64,000 nt of DNA from Trametes villosa (lineage: Eukaryota; Basidiomycota; Agaricomycetes; Polyporales; Polyporaceae): assembly GCA_002964805.2 (NCBI GenBank), contig PUDQ02000066.1:992001-1056000 (forward strand), read 5' to 3'. The notes under the pieces were generated by a model that worked only from the letters and a program-made list of their open reading frames with translations, had not been told where the DNA came from and did not search any database. Both the position numbers and the translations under genes were made by a program. Each line of letters starts with the position of its first letter. Positions within the stretch are counted from its first letter, which is position 1. Below, piece after piece: positions 48,352 to 59,875 of the stretch.

Positions 48352-51300
48352 ATGAACATAACGTTACTGGAAGTCCGTGTGGCACTCTGCGTTATCATTC
48401 AGTTCACAAACTCGCCCACAGATTACGGACTCGGGGCTAGCCTATATGGTTATAGGCGGCTTCGTCGTTGCGGTAGGTCTATTTTCCTCTTCCCGTTGCG
48501 TACGGAAGCACCAAGAAACATGCAGAATTTTGAGCGCGGAGTTATCGTTGACGTGTTCGAACTCGCTATCGTTGTTTGGTCATGGTGCGCGTCCTAACTA
48601 TGACAGAGTTTGTCCGTGTTTCGTTGTGTACGCTCGCATACACGTTGCGCACCAGCGGCGCGGCAATACTCCAGTCGTTGAGTGGGTCAAAGCATGCACT
48701 CAAATGGCGAGGTTCACCACCTCTGCTCTTGCGTATATCGTCTTTTCCAAGTTCTTGTGCCATGTTCACCCATGCTGATATGCTTCTTTCTCACACAGTT
48801 CAGTATGGTATCCCTCATCGTCAAAGAAAAGGTGCGTACACCCACCCTCCTTGCTGTTCCTCAGCACTAACATTCCATCCTCCCTAGTTGTACATCAACG
48901 AAGTCGTCCTCGGCACCGCCGTCGGCGTCATCTTCGGGCCCTACTGCGCGAACGCGTTCGACCCCCGCTCCTGGGCCGAAGACAGCAACGTCGTCACGCT
49001 CGAGGTCATGCGCATCACGCTCGCCGCGGGCCTCTTCGCCATCGGCGTCGAGCTCCCGCAGTCGTACCTCGCCCAGCACGCCAAGAGCCTGCTCGTCATG
49101 GTCGTGCCCACCATGGCGTTTGGCTGGCTCGTCGTCGCAGGTGCGTCTGAGGAGAGTCATGAGTGTCTATGTGGTGTTCTGACCGGGGTGGAAATGTGTA
49201 GCGGTGATATATGCGATATTCCCGCCGCTCAACTTCATCTCGTCGCTCGTTATCGCCGCTTGCCTCACGCCCACCGACCCTATCATTTCTGCAGCCATCG
49301 TTGGTACGTACCGCATACACATGTCATGCGCGATCTGAAGCTAAAGCCGTCTATAGGCGGGAAGTTCGCTACGAAGCACGTCCCGCTGAACCTCAGGCGC
49401 ATTCTGTCCGCCGAGTCTGCTGCCAACGATGGCTTGGCGTACCCGTTCCTGAGCGTCTCTGTGTATCTGACCACGGAGAGCTCCCGGCGGGTCGCCATTG
49501 GCGAATGGTTCCTCGTTGGCTGGCTTTGTGCGTATCATGTTCATTACTGCTCTACTGAAAGCTTGTACTGATATCTTCTGCAGACCAGGTCATTCTTGGC
49601 ACCATTATCGGTGCAGTGCTAGGTAGGGTATCCCTGTCTTACGATTTGCCTGGCTGTACTTAACCCTTACCGCAGGTATCGGGTTCTCGCACTTGATGAA
49701 GTTCTCCCACCGCAAGGGCTACATCGACCGCGAGTCCTACGTCGCCCAGTACCTCGCACTCGCGCTGTTCACTGTAGGCATCACCCGGACGCTTGGAAGC
49801 GACGACCTCCTCGCCGCCTTCGCAGCCGGTACGTCCACTTATTACCCTGATATCATGTTGGGGAAGAGCATGTACTGATGACGAACCACCAGGCTCCGCG
49901 ATCAGCTGGGACGGGTACTTCAACACGCAAACTGAAGACGAGGTGTTCTCGTCTGTGATCGACCTCCTGCTGAACTGCGGGTGCTTCGTGTATATTGGCG
50001 CGTGGATGCCGTTCAACCTGTTCAACGCTCCCGATCTCGGCATCACACCCTGGCGGCTCGTCATACTGTTCATCGCGGTGCTGGTGCTGCGGCGCATCCC
50101 GCCTTTGCTGCTGTTGTATAAGTGGGTGCCGGAGATCAGGACGTGGAGGGAGGCCGTGTTCTCGGGGCATTTCGGTGAGTCCACACGACATCGCGAAACT
50201 GTGTACGCGTGCTAATGCGTTCGACAGGTCCTGTAAGCTTATGCTCGCGTTTATCGTGTCAACGATCGCACTAACCCGAACGCTGCGATAGATGGGCGTC
50301 GGGGCGATCTTCGTCTCGACCCTCGCTGTGACAGAACTGCCGACGCCGCACTCCCCGCCCGAGAACCAGGCAGAGCTGCTCGCCGCCACCCTTCAGACGA
50401 TCGTCGCCTTCGTCGTCCTCGGCTCCATCATCATCCGTACGTTCCCTGCCCTTCCCCCCTTCCTCAACGCGCTGATAGTGTGCAGACGGTCTCTCGATCC
50501 CGTTCTTCTCCTTCGGGCGGAATGTGCGCGCGCGCACGCTCTCGATCACGCACACCTGGACCCTACGCACGCAGACTGGTGGCGCGCCGACGCCCGACTG
50601 GCTCCTCTGGGCGCGCCGCACACCCGCGGCAACGCGCCCAGGTACTCCACTCGGAGACAGGGAGGGCGACGCCGAGCGCGGGCTTGGGCTCGAGCGCAAG
50701 ATCGACCCCGCCAGCGTCGAGGATGAGAACACGGCCAAGAAAGATGAAGGCGAGGGGAAGCACATCCCGGAGTTGGGCCCGGCTGCGATGATCAGCGACG
50801 CCACGGCGGGGCCCGCGCAGCTCGACATGCACTTCGAGGAAGACTCGCCTAAGGCAGTCCCGCTGCGCGACTTGGAGACGGACACGGTACGTTCCTTCAC
50901 GTTCTTCTCGCGCGCACGAGGCACCGTGCTGACCCGCTCGACGTGCGCGGCGCAGGCACAAGAGCAAGACGAGCAAGCGCACGCTCCGAAGGCGAACCCT
51001 CCCGTCAGCCTGAAACCCGCCGCCGCCGCCGCCGTTGGCGACGGCGCGAACCTTGCGCCCACCAAAAGCAACGCGGGTGTCCCGTCGCACGGCACGGCGA
51101 CCCCTCCAGCTACTGCTCCAGCGACGGCTCTGAACACACCCCTCGCGGTGTCGCAGCCGCTGCCGTCGCCGTCGCTCTCGCAGCGCTCTGTTCGCTTCCC
51201 GCCGGGCTCGCGGCACGAGGCCGCCGCCGAGCGCGATCGCGCCCCGGCGGCGGGCGCGCTCACGCCGACCTCGGCCAAGGCCGTGCGCTTCCCGGAAGTG

Positions 51301-51426
51301 CTCGACGCGGGCGGCGCCGTGGAGGTCGGAGCGAAGGCAGGCGCTGGAGACGCGCCCGTCCCTGGCGGCGGTGGCGGCGGCGCTGCGGTGGATGGACAGA
51401 GCGGGTACTTCCCCGCACCTCAATAA
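48352..51426 (+). CDS. Na+/H+ antiporter (fungal Nha1/Sod2 type)
   Basis: Exports Na+ or K+ in exchange for protons at the plasma membrane, setting salt tolerance and pH. The first exon MNITLLE (48352-) is short, and its donor is GTCCGT, so this start is tentative. It joins to ITDSGLAYMVIGGFVVA, then FSMVSLIVKEK and LYINEVVLGTAVGVIFGPY. Core motifs are ITLAAGLFAIGVELP, ACLTPTDPIISAAIVGG (TDP), LSAESAANDGLAYPFLS (the transport-site ND pair), LGSDDLLAAFAAGSAISWD and PMGVGAIFVSTLAVTELP. About 11 membrane segments are followed by the conserved juxtamembrane TLSITHTWT block. A long cytosolic tail rich in Ala, Pro, Ser and Glu contains two VRFP repeats (RSVRFPPG and KAVRFPEV). It stops at 51424-51426. 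Around ten short introns. Confidence 0.92.
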
Positions 51427-52024
51427 CATAGGCTCGTGGCTCGAATAGAGCCACGGCGTGCGGGGGGAGTCGCGGGTGAAGGTGAGAGAAGGGGGGAAGT
51501 GCCCGTCGTAGAACAAGGGCTATAGAGATGCAAAACGCAATACAACTTCTTAGACTAGACGCGAGCGTGTCGCCTTGGTGTCGCCTTGGTGTTGCCTTCT
51601 CGGGAGAACGGAATTCGAAGCGAGATCGGAAACAGTGGCATTGGATCTTCGGGGCACGAGGAGGAAAAGTGCGTTGAGCTTGGGCAGAAGTCCGAGGACG
51701 GCGAAGCTCGCGCACTCGGAGACGAGCGGGCACGTTGTGCAACCGGCGTCCGTGCGCGGAGATACACTAATTCTGCTATAGTCACCATAGTAAGATGCCG
51801 CGAAGTGAGGTGAGCAAACGGGAAGATAGAAGAGGACGTCATTATAGCACGACTATAGCGTACGGGGTATGATACAGTTGTGGGGCCTCGAAGCCAACTA
51901 ACTAGGGGCACTGCTATGATACTGTAAGGTACGGAGGCAAGCCATATGCTACAACGTATTAGCGACAACTCATGGCGCGGAAAGTACAATACTATAACCG
52001 AAGTCCAAAGACTGCAAGGGCGGA
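51427..52024. other. Gap between convergent antiporter and oxidase genes
   Basis: About 600 bp between two stop codons, presumably the two 3' UTRs. No gene is seen. Confidence 0.55.
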
Positions 52025-54104
52025 TCACAGGTGCGAGCGCACCGGCTCGAGCGCACGGACAAGCGGGGCCCGCGGAGGCTCCGGCTGTGGCCGCTCGAAC
52101 ACATCCACTTGGGCATCCCCCTCGTGCACCTCCAACCCGTCGACGAACGCGCCCCACCGCTCGTCAGTCACAATTGGGGCGCTCACGTACGCGAACACGT
52201 CCATCTCGCCCACGAGTTCGCCGAGCATCGGCAGCGCCGCGTCCAGCGCCTCCGCCTCGCGCGCGCACTGCGCCGCGCGCCCGAGCCCCGCGTGTTCCGC
52301 GTACCACGCCGCGTCGAGCTTCACGACGTTGGCGACGAAGAGGTCTACGAGCGCGGGGCGCACGCCCGCGGCGACTGCCGCGTCGTACGCCATCCGGTGC
52401 CCGATCGCCTCCATCATGGGCTGGCAGTGCGGGAGGATGAGCCGGTTGGCGGCTTCGGCGCGGTGGTGGGGCGCGGAGGCGAGGATTGCGCGGAGGTCGG
52501 CGAAGAGGCTGGCTTCGTGTCGCGCAAGGAGGGAGTCGGGGTTGGTGGATGGGGGAAGGGTGTAGCGTCCAAGGAGAAGCTCGTTTACGAGGCCTGGGGG
52601 CGGTGTGTTAGAAGGTGGGTGTATAGCGGGAATTCGAGAGCGACTTACGGATAGACAGTGCGAGGATATCGCCCTCAGCGATCGCAAGCCCACGGATCTC
52701 GCTCTGTAAAAGCGGAAGAGTGAGAAAGTTGTACTTGCACAAGGGAAGAACATCACGTACGTGCATGCGCGTCATCTGGTTGTGCGCAAACAAGCCCTGC
52801 GCGCCGCACCGCTCAGAGACACCCAAGGAGCCCTGCTGCGAGAACTGCGCCATGACGGCCTTGAACACCGCTGCGATCCCGTGCCTCACGCGCCCATCCA
52901 CCGCGTTATCGCAGAACTGCGCAATCGCCCACCGCTGCATCGCCTGCAGCACATACGCGCTCGCCGCGACGCTCAGTATCGGCGCATGCTGCGTGCGGAA
53001 CGTGAGGATAGGCACCCTCCGCGCGCCGCTGCCAATCGTGCGCCGGAGGGAGTAGAGCGCGCCGATGGTCGCGTAGCACTGCATCGTGGGCAGCGCGATG
53101 CACCCGATGGCGAGCGTGCCGATCGCGACGCGGTGGATGATGTCCGCGAGGTTCGCGTGCGCGTCGCGCGGCGCGGCGAGCGTGCCCAGGAGCGCGCTCC
53201 GCGGGAGGCGGACGTGCGCGAACGAGGTGAGGGAGTGCATCACCGGGTTCGTGCCCTCGCGGTAGGGCAGCTTCCTGCGCGCGGTGAGGGAATGTGTCAG
53301 GGCGGGCGTGCACGGAGCCGAGCTGTGGGACGGACCTGGAGCGGACGCCTGCGCACATCTGCGTGCCGTCGTTGAGGGGGACGACGAACGGGCGGTGGCC
53401 GCGGTCTTCGCCGTTGACGATGAGCTTCGCGAAGACGACCGCTACGCAGGGCTTCCCTGCGGGGACCGTAGGCGGCATGAACCTGTGGATGCGGTTCAGT
53501 AAGGCATGGGAGAGCATTCGAGATAGGGTGGCGTCTTACTTCGCGGCGCTTGGCGTTGGTGAATGGAGGTCAAATTCCCCCGATGGAAGGAGAGTTGCGG
53601 TTGTCTCCATGTTGTGGATGTCCAGGCCATGCCCGAGCTCCGTGAGCATGAACTGGCCGCTGGAACCATCATCAGCAAACGAGCCTCGGCGACATACGAA
53701 AGCAGGTCATACTGTTTGCGGTACCGAAGAAGGTCGTCGACGAGAGGCACAAGCTCGGGTCGCCGGGTTGCATAGCGAGCAATCGTACCCGCGCAGAGAT
53801 TGTATTGTATGACAAGGAGGGTGATGGCGGCCCCGTCAAGTAGTACGATGGGGTCGTTGTGAAGTTGCCAGAATTTAGGGGTGAGCGACAATAGATCGTT
53901 TATCGTCATATCTAAACAGTTGGATTAGTCCACATGTTCGGCCAGAGCGGAAGGTTGATACGTACTATAAGAAAGAGCGATCACCTCTGCCTTCTTGTAC
54001 GAGAGCAAGGCACGGTCATTAGGGCTCATGGAGTGGACTTCAGCGGAAAAGAGAGGAGAATGGGGAAGGTGGCGGGTGCGGCGGGGGTACCCTTCGGACG
54101 ACAT
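52025..54104 (-). CDS. Peroxisomal acyl-CoA oxidase, copy 1
   Basis: FAD-dependent first step of peroxisomal beta-oxidation (acyl-CoA to trans-2-enoyl-CoA, with H2O2). The start at 54104 gives MSSEGYPRRTRHLPHSPLFS. The exons then read INDLLSLTPKFWQLHNDPIV, LCAGTIARYATRRPELVP, LTELGHGLDIHNMETTATLL, AKFMPPTVPAGKPCVAVVFA and KLIVNGEDRGHRPFVVPLND. Further blocks are YREGTNPVMHSLTSFAHVRL, QCYATIGALYSLRRTI and GAQGLFAHNQMTRMH, then the C-terminal block HQPMMEAIGHRM-like (seen as HCQPMMEAIGHRMAYDAAVA). The end VRSHL resembles a PTS1 peroxisomal signal (SHL). About ten short introns. A paralogue lies at 57814-59875 and a relic lies between them. Confidence 0.9.
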
Positions 54105-55091
54105 CGCGAACTTGTCCGAGTCTGTGAGGAAGGAGGGACGGCGTGAAGCGGGGAATGGTAGAGAGCATACGCCGCGCCCTCGCGGCGTACTTATCCATTC
54201 GGGCACGCAGCCAGGTACACACGCGAGTTGTGGGGGGGAGCTAGAGGACGGAATCGGGCGGCGCACAACCGCGCGCGCGCAAGGACGGTTCACCCGCCCT
54301 CCGGACGAGCGCAGATAGTAGCTTCGCCTTCGCGCGCAGGATCCTCAGCGGAAGAACCGGCCTCGCGCTCGTCGATCTCGATCCACACCTGCCAATTCGG
54401 ATGCGGGCGAAGGGCGGCCCTCCGTCTCGGACTGACAGCCTGCCAGAAAATGGCGCTACCCAGCGCCGCTCCGCCATAGCTCGGACGGAAGCAGCATCAG
54501 ATTCTGACATGTCCTCCGTCATGGCCACTAGTACGTGTACACCCGACGCCGTTAGCGCACCTCGGGCGTTGCTGAATAGGAGCATGACGACGTACCAGGA
54601 CTATGACGAACTTCTTTGTGCGATGGTTGTTCGGGTCACTGTCATGAGCTGCACTGCGCTGACCAAATTCAAAGAGCACAAAACACAACGTTTTGAGTCT
54701 TAGCTCGCGGCGCGTAGCACACTGCCGAACATATAGTTCTGAGTACTCCAAGGATCAGCAGAAGACTAGAGCGGATTCCTTGAGGGAGGTCTGGAGTGTA
54801 TCTGACACCACTGAAATGAAGTCACCACAAGCGCGCAAGTGTCCGGGCAGCAGGGGTTTTCGTCTGCGCGGGTGCAGTGATCGTGTAGCCGGTGTGTTGA
54901 CAGTGGGTCGAGCGTCCCGAGCCGTATGGAGCATGGCGGCTATGCGTCGTAACGTCGATAGCAGGGCGGTGGGATTCCCTCGTGTTGTAGAGCCCTACTC
55001 AATATGTAAGACGCATAGACAATCCGGGAGCCCTGGGTCCTTCGCGTATCGCGTGGCGTATCGCATGGGCGTCGGACGCTTCCTTGAGTGT
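54105..55091. other. Gap upstream of oxidase copy 1
   Basis: About 1 kb that should hold the copy 1 promoter. A C-terminal part of the oxidase relic might be expected here, but I cannot recognise it. Confidence 0.45.
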
Positions 55092-56071
55092 TTACGTGCA
55101 CTGAGGGGAAGTATGCCGTCCATACCGCGTGGATACGAAACCGTTGATGATTCCTGTATAACCAGTACCAGTCAGGAAACCGTCCTTCTGCTGTTGGAAG
55201 GGGCGCGTACAGATGGACGAAAGTACGTCACCTCCAGCGATCGCCATGCCGCGCATCTCGCGCACCAAGCGCACGAGGAAGAGGATCAGCCTCGGCTACG
55301 GCTCCTAGAGAATCTCGCGTAGGCCAACGTCGAGGCAAGCGATCCGGAGTGCGTCGAGATCTGGAGGTCGCGTTGCAGGGGAAAGCGCGTCGAACTCGCG
55401 ACCGCGGGTACCGATGGTGGGGGCCACGCGGCGAACGAGGCCTTCGAGGCGCGAGATCCGCACGACGGCGGACTCATCGGGCGGCCCTGAGCATGGCTGC
55501 GCGGAACGTGGTACCGGGATGCAGGACGGGACCGATATCGCCACGGGCGGGGTCTAAGACTGTTCTGACAGGATGTGTTCAGCGTGTGGGTGCATGCGAG
55601 CGAGCAGGTGCAGCTTTGCGCCTGGAGACGCACGCACCTGGTACACGCGAAGTTGCATATCCGTCGCTCACCGTGGAGGCGGGCGACGCGCGATCCGACC
55701 CCGCCCGTCGTGCCCGCTCGCTACGGCCGTCGGGAAAACGTGCGCGATGCATGGAAAGCTCTTCGGGACCGAGGGCGGGATGATAGCGTCGTCACGGGGG
55801 TGCGAGATGATAGGGCAGCAGATGGCGTGGGGATCTGGTCCCCATCCCGTCGTCGCGGTCGAGGCGAGAAGAGCGCACTGGTACGCCCATGTCCACTTCT
55901 TTTCCCAGTTAGGATATCTTGAGCTGTGTCTCGTAGATTCTGCGTGTGTGAGGGTGACGATCGGTCGGAAGGACGACAGAGCAGATCTTCGGTGGGAGGT
56001 TCTGAATGAGGATACGGGGCCCCCTCGCAGGGAACGGCTATGTCGCCGTAGAGACCAGCCAAAGGGCACAA
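55092..56071 (-). pseudogene. Degenerate acyl-CoA oxidase relic
   Basis: Fragments of the oxidase survive in the right order on the minus strand but in shifting frames. PPTEDLLCRPSDR resembles PLVEDLLAFRKQ. ALFSPRPRRRDGDQIPTPSA resembles the ATLLPSG...TPTPSA stretch. DDAIIPPSVPKSFPCIAHVF resembles AAKFMPPTIPAGAPCIAIVF. Toward the end, REMRGMAIAGGDVL resembles NEMRGIAIAEGDVL. No continuous frame or splice pattern joins them. The pieces between (55300-55560) are too diverged to place. It lies between the two intact copies in the same orientation, so the locus once had three oxidase genes in a row. Boundaries are approximate. Confidence 0.6.
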
Positions 56072-57069
56072 GCTCGACAGTGGTCTCGTCGAACCTTGCG
56101 CCCTGCTCGGCGTGTGGGTGCTTTCAGAAAGTACATCAGGAATGAAGGAAGGCTACATTGGGGTAAGCTACACTAGCAAACTATCAGTTGAGTCCGGACC
56201 GCGGGATGGCGACTCACTAGAGAATATCATCACCCTCGCCGAAGTACACTCCATAGAGAAGTTACGCAGGGTTGCTTTGATTGATGAGCGGCCTCTGCCA
56301 AAGAGAAGATAGGCTGGAAGTCACATGAATGCGTAAATCGCCAGGCCATTCTCCACCTCCGCTCATCGTGAGGAAAGGTGAACGTGACGAGAGGAGCGCG
56401 CTATCCACAGCAGGCACGACATAGTGGATAGTAATGCCGCTCGGCTTCAATGCCATCACAACTTAGCAGAAGATCTAGGCTGTAAGAACACAAGCGCGAA
56501 GAAACGTCAGTACCTCCAAGGATTGTGTGGCTATGGGACCCACCGGGCCAGAATATTCGACGTTCACCACTCAGTAATGCATAGGGAGCTAAGTAGAGCA
56601 AATGACATCTAGTGCTCATTCAGCATTGGTCACGTTTCTGGGATTGAGCTAATCCCGAGACTAGTAGCCGGCACATAGATCCCCGGCCGGGTTACGTTTC
56701 GTCGAACCTGAGGCACGAATGGTGAGTCCACGATGTCATGTTCCTGCGCACCGGATGTCAGGTATGTCAAGAAAGACAGATCAGCCCAAAGGCGGTGTAT
56801 TATGATGTGGTGTCCATGACCCTGCAGCTGCCAATCAATCAGCTAACCCGACGTGTCGAAGTGCTGCTGCTGCGTCGCGCCCATGCGTCGCGGCATCGCC
56901 GGAGGATCGCAGCGCAAGGGTCGGTGAGTCCAGATGCATTCTTCCGGAGCGACGCATGATGGCATCCGCTGTCGCAGATTTGCTACGGAAAAGCCAAGTG
57001 TGAGCAGACCGGCGCCGACGCCGACGCCGATGCCGCGTTGGGCTGCGTTGGGTCGAGTTTCGCGCGATC
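56072..57069. other. Gap between relic and hairpin
   Basis: About 1 kb without a supported gene. The 5' part of the oxidase relic may extend into it, but I see no clear match. Confidence 0.4.
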
Positions 57070-57111
57070 GATGATACATACGGCCACGCCATCATGGCCG
57101 TATGTATCATC
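57070..57111. repeat. Perfect 17-bp inverted repeat with 8-nt loop
   Basis: GATGATACATACGGCCA (57070-57086) is followed after CGCCATCA by its exact reverse complement (57095-57111). It lies about 700 bp past the stop of oxidase copy 2 with no TIR-like target duplication. It could be a hairpin, cruciform or dyad protein site, or the closed remnant of a short inverted duplication. Confidence 0.85.
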
Positions 57112-57390
57112 AGGAGTGGCTTTAGTCCACCGCAGCAAACACGCAAGACGCACCATTCTACATGCCACCATTCATAGGCGGGGTGGAATCGGCCTGTGTG
57201 GATGTGGTTCCTGGGTGGAGAAGTTGAGTCCTACGAGCTATGCACTTTCCGTCCGACCCTGAATGGCTATGAATGAATCAGTGTTTAGCCTGGAGGACGA
57301 GAGACTGTAACGAGTGATGTTCGCAGGTAAGACCTGACACATTCCGGAGCTTGTGAAACTTTCCGCCACACTGTTGTAAACTTGTAGCAT

Positions 57391-57411
57391 GGTGGTGGTG
57401 GTGGTGGTGGT
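57391..57411. repeat. (GGT)n microsatellite
   Basis: Seven GGT units in a row, flanked by short inverted GTAGCATGG-like and GCTACGTAGCATGG sequence. Simple repeat in intergenic DNA. Confidence 0.8.
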
Positions 57412-57813
57412 CGTGCTACGTAGCATGGAAACCCAATTGCCGGCGGTAACCCAAAGCTTGGGCGACCACGCGAGCAAGCCGTCACATAGGCGCTCACCTT
57501 CTCGTGCATGCCACTAGCACTTCACCAGCAATCTTGCTGTGGTAAGAGATACGAAGATGGTATAGACGAGAGGTAGTAAACAAGAGAGATTCAGGGTATG
57601 TTTCATACGTCGGAAGCTATATTACAGCGACATAATGTACAGCGGCACAGACTGTTTTACAACACATAGCTCAGTACGACAGGGAGCAGCTCAACGTACT
57701 GATAGCAGAGACGAAGCAGCAGAGTCAGCAGAGCGTCGACAGCAGGACACGCAGAGGGTGGGGCGGGGACGGGGAGCATCTACGGCGTCGGTGCACGTCC
57801 GGGCGGGGGAGAG
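57412..57813. other. 3' flank of oxidase copy 2
   Basis: About 400 bp, presumably the 3' UTR of oxidase copy 2. No gene is seen. Confidence 0.5.
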
Positions 57814-59875
57814 TTACAGGTGGGATCTCACCATCTCGGGGCCCGCGCCGGCGAGCCCGTGCGCCGCGTCGAACAGCTCGACGTGCGCGTCCCCGCCGTA
57901 CACCGGCAGGCCGTCGACGAACGCTTCCCAGCGCTCGTCGGTCACGATCGGCGCGCTCACGTACGCGAACACGTCCATCTCCTTCACGAGCTCGCCGAGG
58001 AGGGGGAGGACCGCGTCGTGCGCGCGTGTCTCGAGTGCGAATTGCCCCGCGCGCCCGAGCCCCGCGTGCTCCGCGTACCACGCCGCGTCGAGCTTCATCA
58101 CGTTCGCGACGTAGAGGTCTACGAGCGCGGGGCGCACGCCCTGCGCGACCGCCGCGTCGTACGCCATGCGGTGCCCGATCGCCTCCATCATGGGCTGGCA
58201 GTGCGGGAGGATGAGCCGGTTCACGTCCTCGCTCCGGTGGTGCGGCACGCCCTTGATGATGCCCTGCAGCTCGGCAAAGAGGCCTGCCTCGTGCCGCGCA
58301 AGCAGCGAGGTCGGGTCCTCCGGCGGCGGCATGGCGTACCGCCCGAGAAGCAGCTCGTTTACGAGGCCTGCGAGTGCGCGCGGGTTAGCGAGCGGCGAGC
58401 TCGGGGGAGGGAGGACACGTACGAATAGCGAGCCCGAGCACGTCGCCCTCGGCGATAGCGATCCCACGCATCTCGTTCTAGAAAGGACACGCTCTCGTCA
58501 GCTCCTTCTCCGCAGCGGCCATGCCTGAGCTACTTACGTGCAGGCAGGTCATCTGGTTGTGCGCGAAGAGACCCTGGGCGCCGCAACGTTCCGAGACTCC
58601 CATGGAGCCCTGTTGCGCGTGCTGCGCCATGACACCCTTGAAAATCGCTGCGATGCCATGACGCACGCGGCCGTCGAGCTTCGTGTTGCAGAAGCTCTTG
58701 ATCGCCCAGCGCTGCAGGGCCTGGAGGACGTACGCGTTCGCCGCGGCAGCGAGGATGGGGGATTGCTGCGTGCGGAATGTGAGGAGGGGAGTTTGGTTGG
58801 TCGGGCTCCCAATATGTCGCCGCAGGGAGTACATCGTTCCGATGGTCGCGAAGCATTGCATGAAGGGTAGGGCGAGGCACCCAAGAGCGATGGTGCCGAT
58901 AGTGATGCGCTCGACTATGTTCATCAGGTTTGCGTGGAGGTTCGCCGGTTTCTCGAGAGACCCAAGCAGCGAGCCCCTTGGGAGCCGGACGTTGCGGAAC
59001 GTGGTGATAGCGTGTGTTACAGGATTGGGGCCTTCTCGGAAGGGGAGGAGCCTGATGTGAATGTCAGTGCCTGAGCCGCGAGCGATGTGCGGGGCGACGT
59101 ACTTAGACTGCACACCAGCGCACATCTGCTTTCCATCGTTGAGGGCGACGACGAATGGCCGGTGACCCCGGTCTTCGCCGTTGACGATCAGTTTCGCGAA
59201 CACAATGGCAATGCATGGTGCGCCTGCTGGAATCGTAGGTGGCATAAACCTGATAGCCCGGGGGTCAGCACTACGACTCGGAAGTGAGTGTTAATAGCCC
59301 GACATACTTCGCAGCGTTAGGTGTAGGTGAATCGAGGACGAAGTCGCCAGAAGGAAGCAGAGTAGCCGTAGTCTCAATGTTGCCGATGTCAAGACCATGT
59401 CCAATTTCAGTCATCAAGAACTGTCCGCTGCAGGGTGAGAGTTTCAGAAGGTGATGGATGCGAGAACGTTAAAATGGACGAACTGCTTGCGAAATGCCAG
59501 AAGATCTTCCACTAGAGGGACGAGCTCGGGCCGTCGCCTGGCATACCGCGCAATGGTGCCCGAACAGAGGTTGTACTGAATGGTGAGCAGCGTCATAGCG
59601 GCACCGTCTAGCAGTACGATGGGGTCGCTATGTATCTGCCAGAACTTCGGGGAGAGGGACAGCACGTCATCCATAGTCATGTCTGAACACGGCTTTGTTA
59701 GAGAAGTTATATTGATGTCACGATGTACGTGCGTACCATATGACAGACCGGTTGCCTTCGCCTTCTCGTAGGAGCGCAGAGCACGCTGCTTGTGGTCCAT
59801 GCTATAGACCGGCGTGGAGAAGAGGGGTGTGTGGGGCAGGTCGATGGTGCGGCGGGGAAAGCCCTCTGAAGACAT
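57814..59875 (-). CDS. Peroxisomal acyl-CoA oxidase, copy 2
   Basis: Paralogue of the gene at 52025-54104, with the same role. The start at 59875 gives MSSEGFPRRTIDLPHTPLFS. The order then is MDDVLSLSPKFWQIHSDPIV, LCSGTIARYARRRPELVP, LMTEIGHGLDIGNIETTATL, AAKFMPPTIPAGAPCIAIVF, AKLIVNGEDRGHRPFVVALN, LLPFREGPNPVTHAITTFR, QCFATIGTMYSLRRHI, GAQGLFAHNQMTCLH and HCQPMMEAIGHRMAYDAAVA. Like copy 1 it ends VRSHL, a PTS1-like tripeptide, so peroxisomal import is likely. The first two protein blocks differ more between copies than the C-terminal helices do, which may reflect substrate chain-length differences. Exons are short and introns fall in matching places. Confidence 0.92.
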
